Positions 5,920 through 7,106 of a stretch of DNA of 7,106 bases are shown piece by piece. Origin of the DNA: Chloroflexi bacterium RBG_16_70_13 (lineage in GTDB: Bacteria > Chloroflexota > Limnocylindria > Limnocylindrales > CSP1-4); NCBI GenBank assembly GCA_001795245.1, contig MGOD01000036.1, forward strand, positions 9,963 to 17,068, given 5' to 3'. The position numbers and the translations under genes are program-made. The first letter of the stretch is position 1. The number at the start of each line of letters is the position of its first letter. The notes beneath the pieces are model-generated. The model saw only the letters and a list, made by a program, of their open reading frames with translations. It was not told the DNA's origin and searched no databases.

Positions 5920-7044
5920 ATGACATCCTGGCGACGCCTTCTTCCCCTTGTTGCCGCAGGCACGCTGCTGGTTGCGGCATGCGGCGGTGGTGCCAGTCCC
6001 TCGCCAAGCTCTGCGCCACCCGCATCGACGGCGCCCGGGAGCGAGACCCCCTCGATCGAGCCCGTCGCCGACGTCTGCTCGAACCCGCCGAAAGCGGACG
6101 GCACGACCCTGACCTTTTCCTCGTACGGCGGTGCGTACCAAGAAGCCCAGCGCAAGGGCTGGCTCGAGCCGTACGCGGCTCTCACCGGCGTGACATTCCA
6201 GGAGAGCGAGGACTCCTCGAACGCGACGATCAAGGCGCAGGTCGAAGGGGGCCAAGTCACCTGGGACATTGTCGATGTCGGTAACGACTTCGGGCTCGAT
6301 GCCCACGCTGATCTTCTCGAGCCGCTCGACTACACGAAGATCCCCAAGGACGAGATCCTCGACGGCTTCGCCGGTACGTATCGCGTAGCCGACATCACGT
6401 ACGGCGTCGTCCTCGGCTACAACACCGAGAAGACGGCCGGCGTGCCCGAGGGCTGGGCCGACTTCTTCGATACGTCCAAGTTCCCCGGCAAGCGCGGGTT
6501 CTGGGATTACTCCGCAGGCGGCATCTTCGAGTTCGCCCTCCTCGCCGACGGCGTGGCCCCGGCTGACCTCTACCCGCTCGATCTGGATCGTGCAACAGCC
6601 AAGCTCGACACGATCAAGGACGACATCGTGTTCTGGGCCTCGGGCGCCGAATCGCAGGACCTGCTCGGCAAGGGCGAGGTGGCGATGGCGATGATCTGGA
6701 ACGGCCGCGCCTACAGCGCCAAGCACATCGACAACAAACCGGTCGAGATCCAGTGGAACGGACAGATCGTCACCGCCGACTACTTCGTCGTGCCGAAGGG
6801 CACCCCGAACAAGGATGCAGCGATGGACTTCATCGCGTGGGCCTCGTGCAAGGAGAACAACGCGGCGCCCTCCAAGTACATCCCCTACGGGCCGACGAAC
6901 AAGAACGCGACGGCCGACCCATCGACAGCCGCAGACCTCAGTGTCTCGAACATCAACGAAACTTCCGCCTACTTCGACGATGCCTGGGTGGTCGAGAACG
7001 CCCAGCTGCTTGAGGACGCGTACCAGGAGTGGAAGACCCGCTGA
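5920..7044 (+). CDS. ABC transporter substrate-binding lipoprotein, polyamine (PotD/PotF-like) class
   Basis: This is a 374-residue extracytoplasmic binding protein. Residues 1-20 form a lipoprotein signal peptide (basic WRR, hydrophobic core) ending in the lipobox VAAC, with C21 as the lipidated cysteine. A low-complexity Ser/Pro/Thr/Ala tether (about 25-48) separates it from the folded domain. That domain opens with LTFSSYGGAYQEAQ (64-77), typical of the spermidine/putrescine-binding class (COG0687 type). It continues through WDIVDVGND (115-123), YGVVLGYNTE (161-170), GKRGFWDY (190-197), GEVAMAMIWNGRAY (252-265) and ADYFVVPKGTPNKDAAMDFIAW (286-307). In PotD/PotF-like proteins, the tryptophan in the WNG segment and the acidic residue before the VP strand help bind the amine; W260 and D287 occupy those places here, which favours a cationic amine ligand without proving it. 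Permease and ATPase genes are expected downstream but are outside the window. Ligand identity is inference; family membership is confident. Confidence 0.9.
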   Translation: MTSWRRLLPLVAAGTLLVAACGGGASPSPSSAPPASTAPGSETPSIEPVADVCSNPPKADGTTLTFSSYGGAYQEAQRKGWLEPYAALTGVTFQESEDSSNATIKAQVEGGQVTWDIVDVGNDFGLDAHADLLEPLDYTKIPKDEILDGFAGTYRVADITYGVVLGYNTEKTAGVPEGWADFFDTSKFPGKRGFWDYSAGGIFEFALLADGVAPADLYPLDLDRATAKLDTIKDDIVFWASGAESQDLLGKGEVAMAMIWNGRAYSAKHIDNKPVEIQWNGQIVTADYFVVPKGTPNKDAAMDFIAWASCKENNAAPSKYIPYGPTNKNATADPSTAADLSVSNINETSAYFDDAWVVENAQLLEDAYQEWKTR

Positions 7045-7106
7045 GGACAGCCGTCCGCGACTGACCTGCTCGGACCGGTGCGTCTGCTCCGTCCGACCAC
7101 CAGTGG
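7045..7106. other. Non-coding tail after the binding-protein gene
   Basis: These 62 bases follow the TGA at 7042-7044. A 5-bp inverted repeat, GTCCG (7053-7057) and CGGAC (7071-7075), is present but has a 13-nt loop and no T-tract, so I do not call a terminator. A GTG at 7078 opens a frame that runs to the window end without a stop, but it lacks a ribosome site and is too short to support as a gene. Confidence 0.35.

Noticed and set aside
5770..6726. A 318-codon minus-strand open frame opposite the binding-protein gene
   Set aside because: It is antisense to a lipoprotein gene with a strong ribosome site, signal peptide and family motifs, and shows no domain of its own.

Overview
The window is GC-rich chromosomal DNA, probably from an uncultivated soil or freshwater bacterium. 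The homodimeric pyruvate dehydrogenase E1 reads like the actinobacterial type, and the overall style (very high GC, lipoprotein binding proteins, strong GGAGG-type ribosome sites) would suit a high-GC Chloroflexota or Actinomycetota lineage. That placement is inference from sequence style, not a database result.

Layout, left to right. (1) 1-760, minus strand: an FTR1/EfeU-family iron permease, with its C-terminus cut by the window edge. (2) 761-917: spacer with a candidate promoter, a near-perfect palindrome over the -35 element, and a small hairpin at the aceE stop. (3) 918-3599 (or 3635), minus: aceE, a complete E1 of pyruvate dehydrogenase with the expected catalytic residues. (4) 3628-3996, minus: a small DUF2255-family protein just upstream of aceE and probably co-transcribed with it. 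(5) 3997-4166: divergent spacer. (6) 4167-5777, plus: an FAD-dependent oxidoreductase of the phytoene-desaturase/PYROXD2 superfamily. (7) 5778-5919: leader region with a candidate -10 box and an 8-bp stem-loop. (8) 5920-7044, plus: a lipoprotein substrate-binding protein of the polyamine (PotD/PotF-like) ABC class. (9) 7045-7106: tail in which no gene can be supported.

The window looks like two divergent transcription units. The leftward unit joins a small unknown protein to central carbon metabolism (pyruvate to acetyl-CoA), followed by an iron permease that seems to have its own promoter. The rightward unit carries an oxidoreductase and an uptake binding protein whose permease and ATPase genes would be expected beyond the right edge.

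I see no CRISPR array, transposon, tRNA, rRNA, phage gene or clearly new system. The most useful leads are the non-coding elements before efeU and before the binding-protein gene, the unusual translation-start context of the DUF2255-aceE pair, and the neighbouring oxidoreductase and amine-type binding protein. Very long open frames opposite aceE and the oxidoreductase are composition artefacts.
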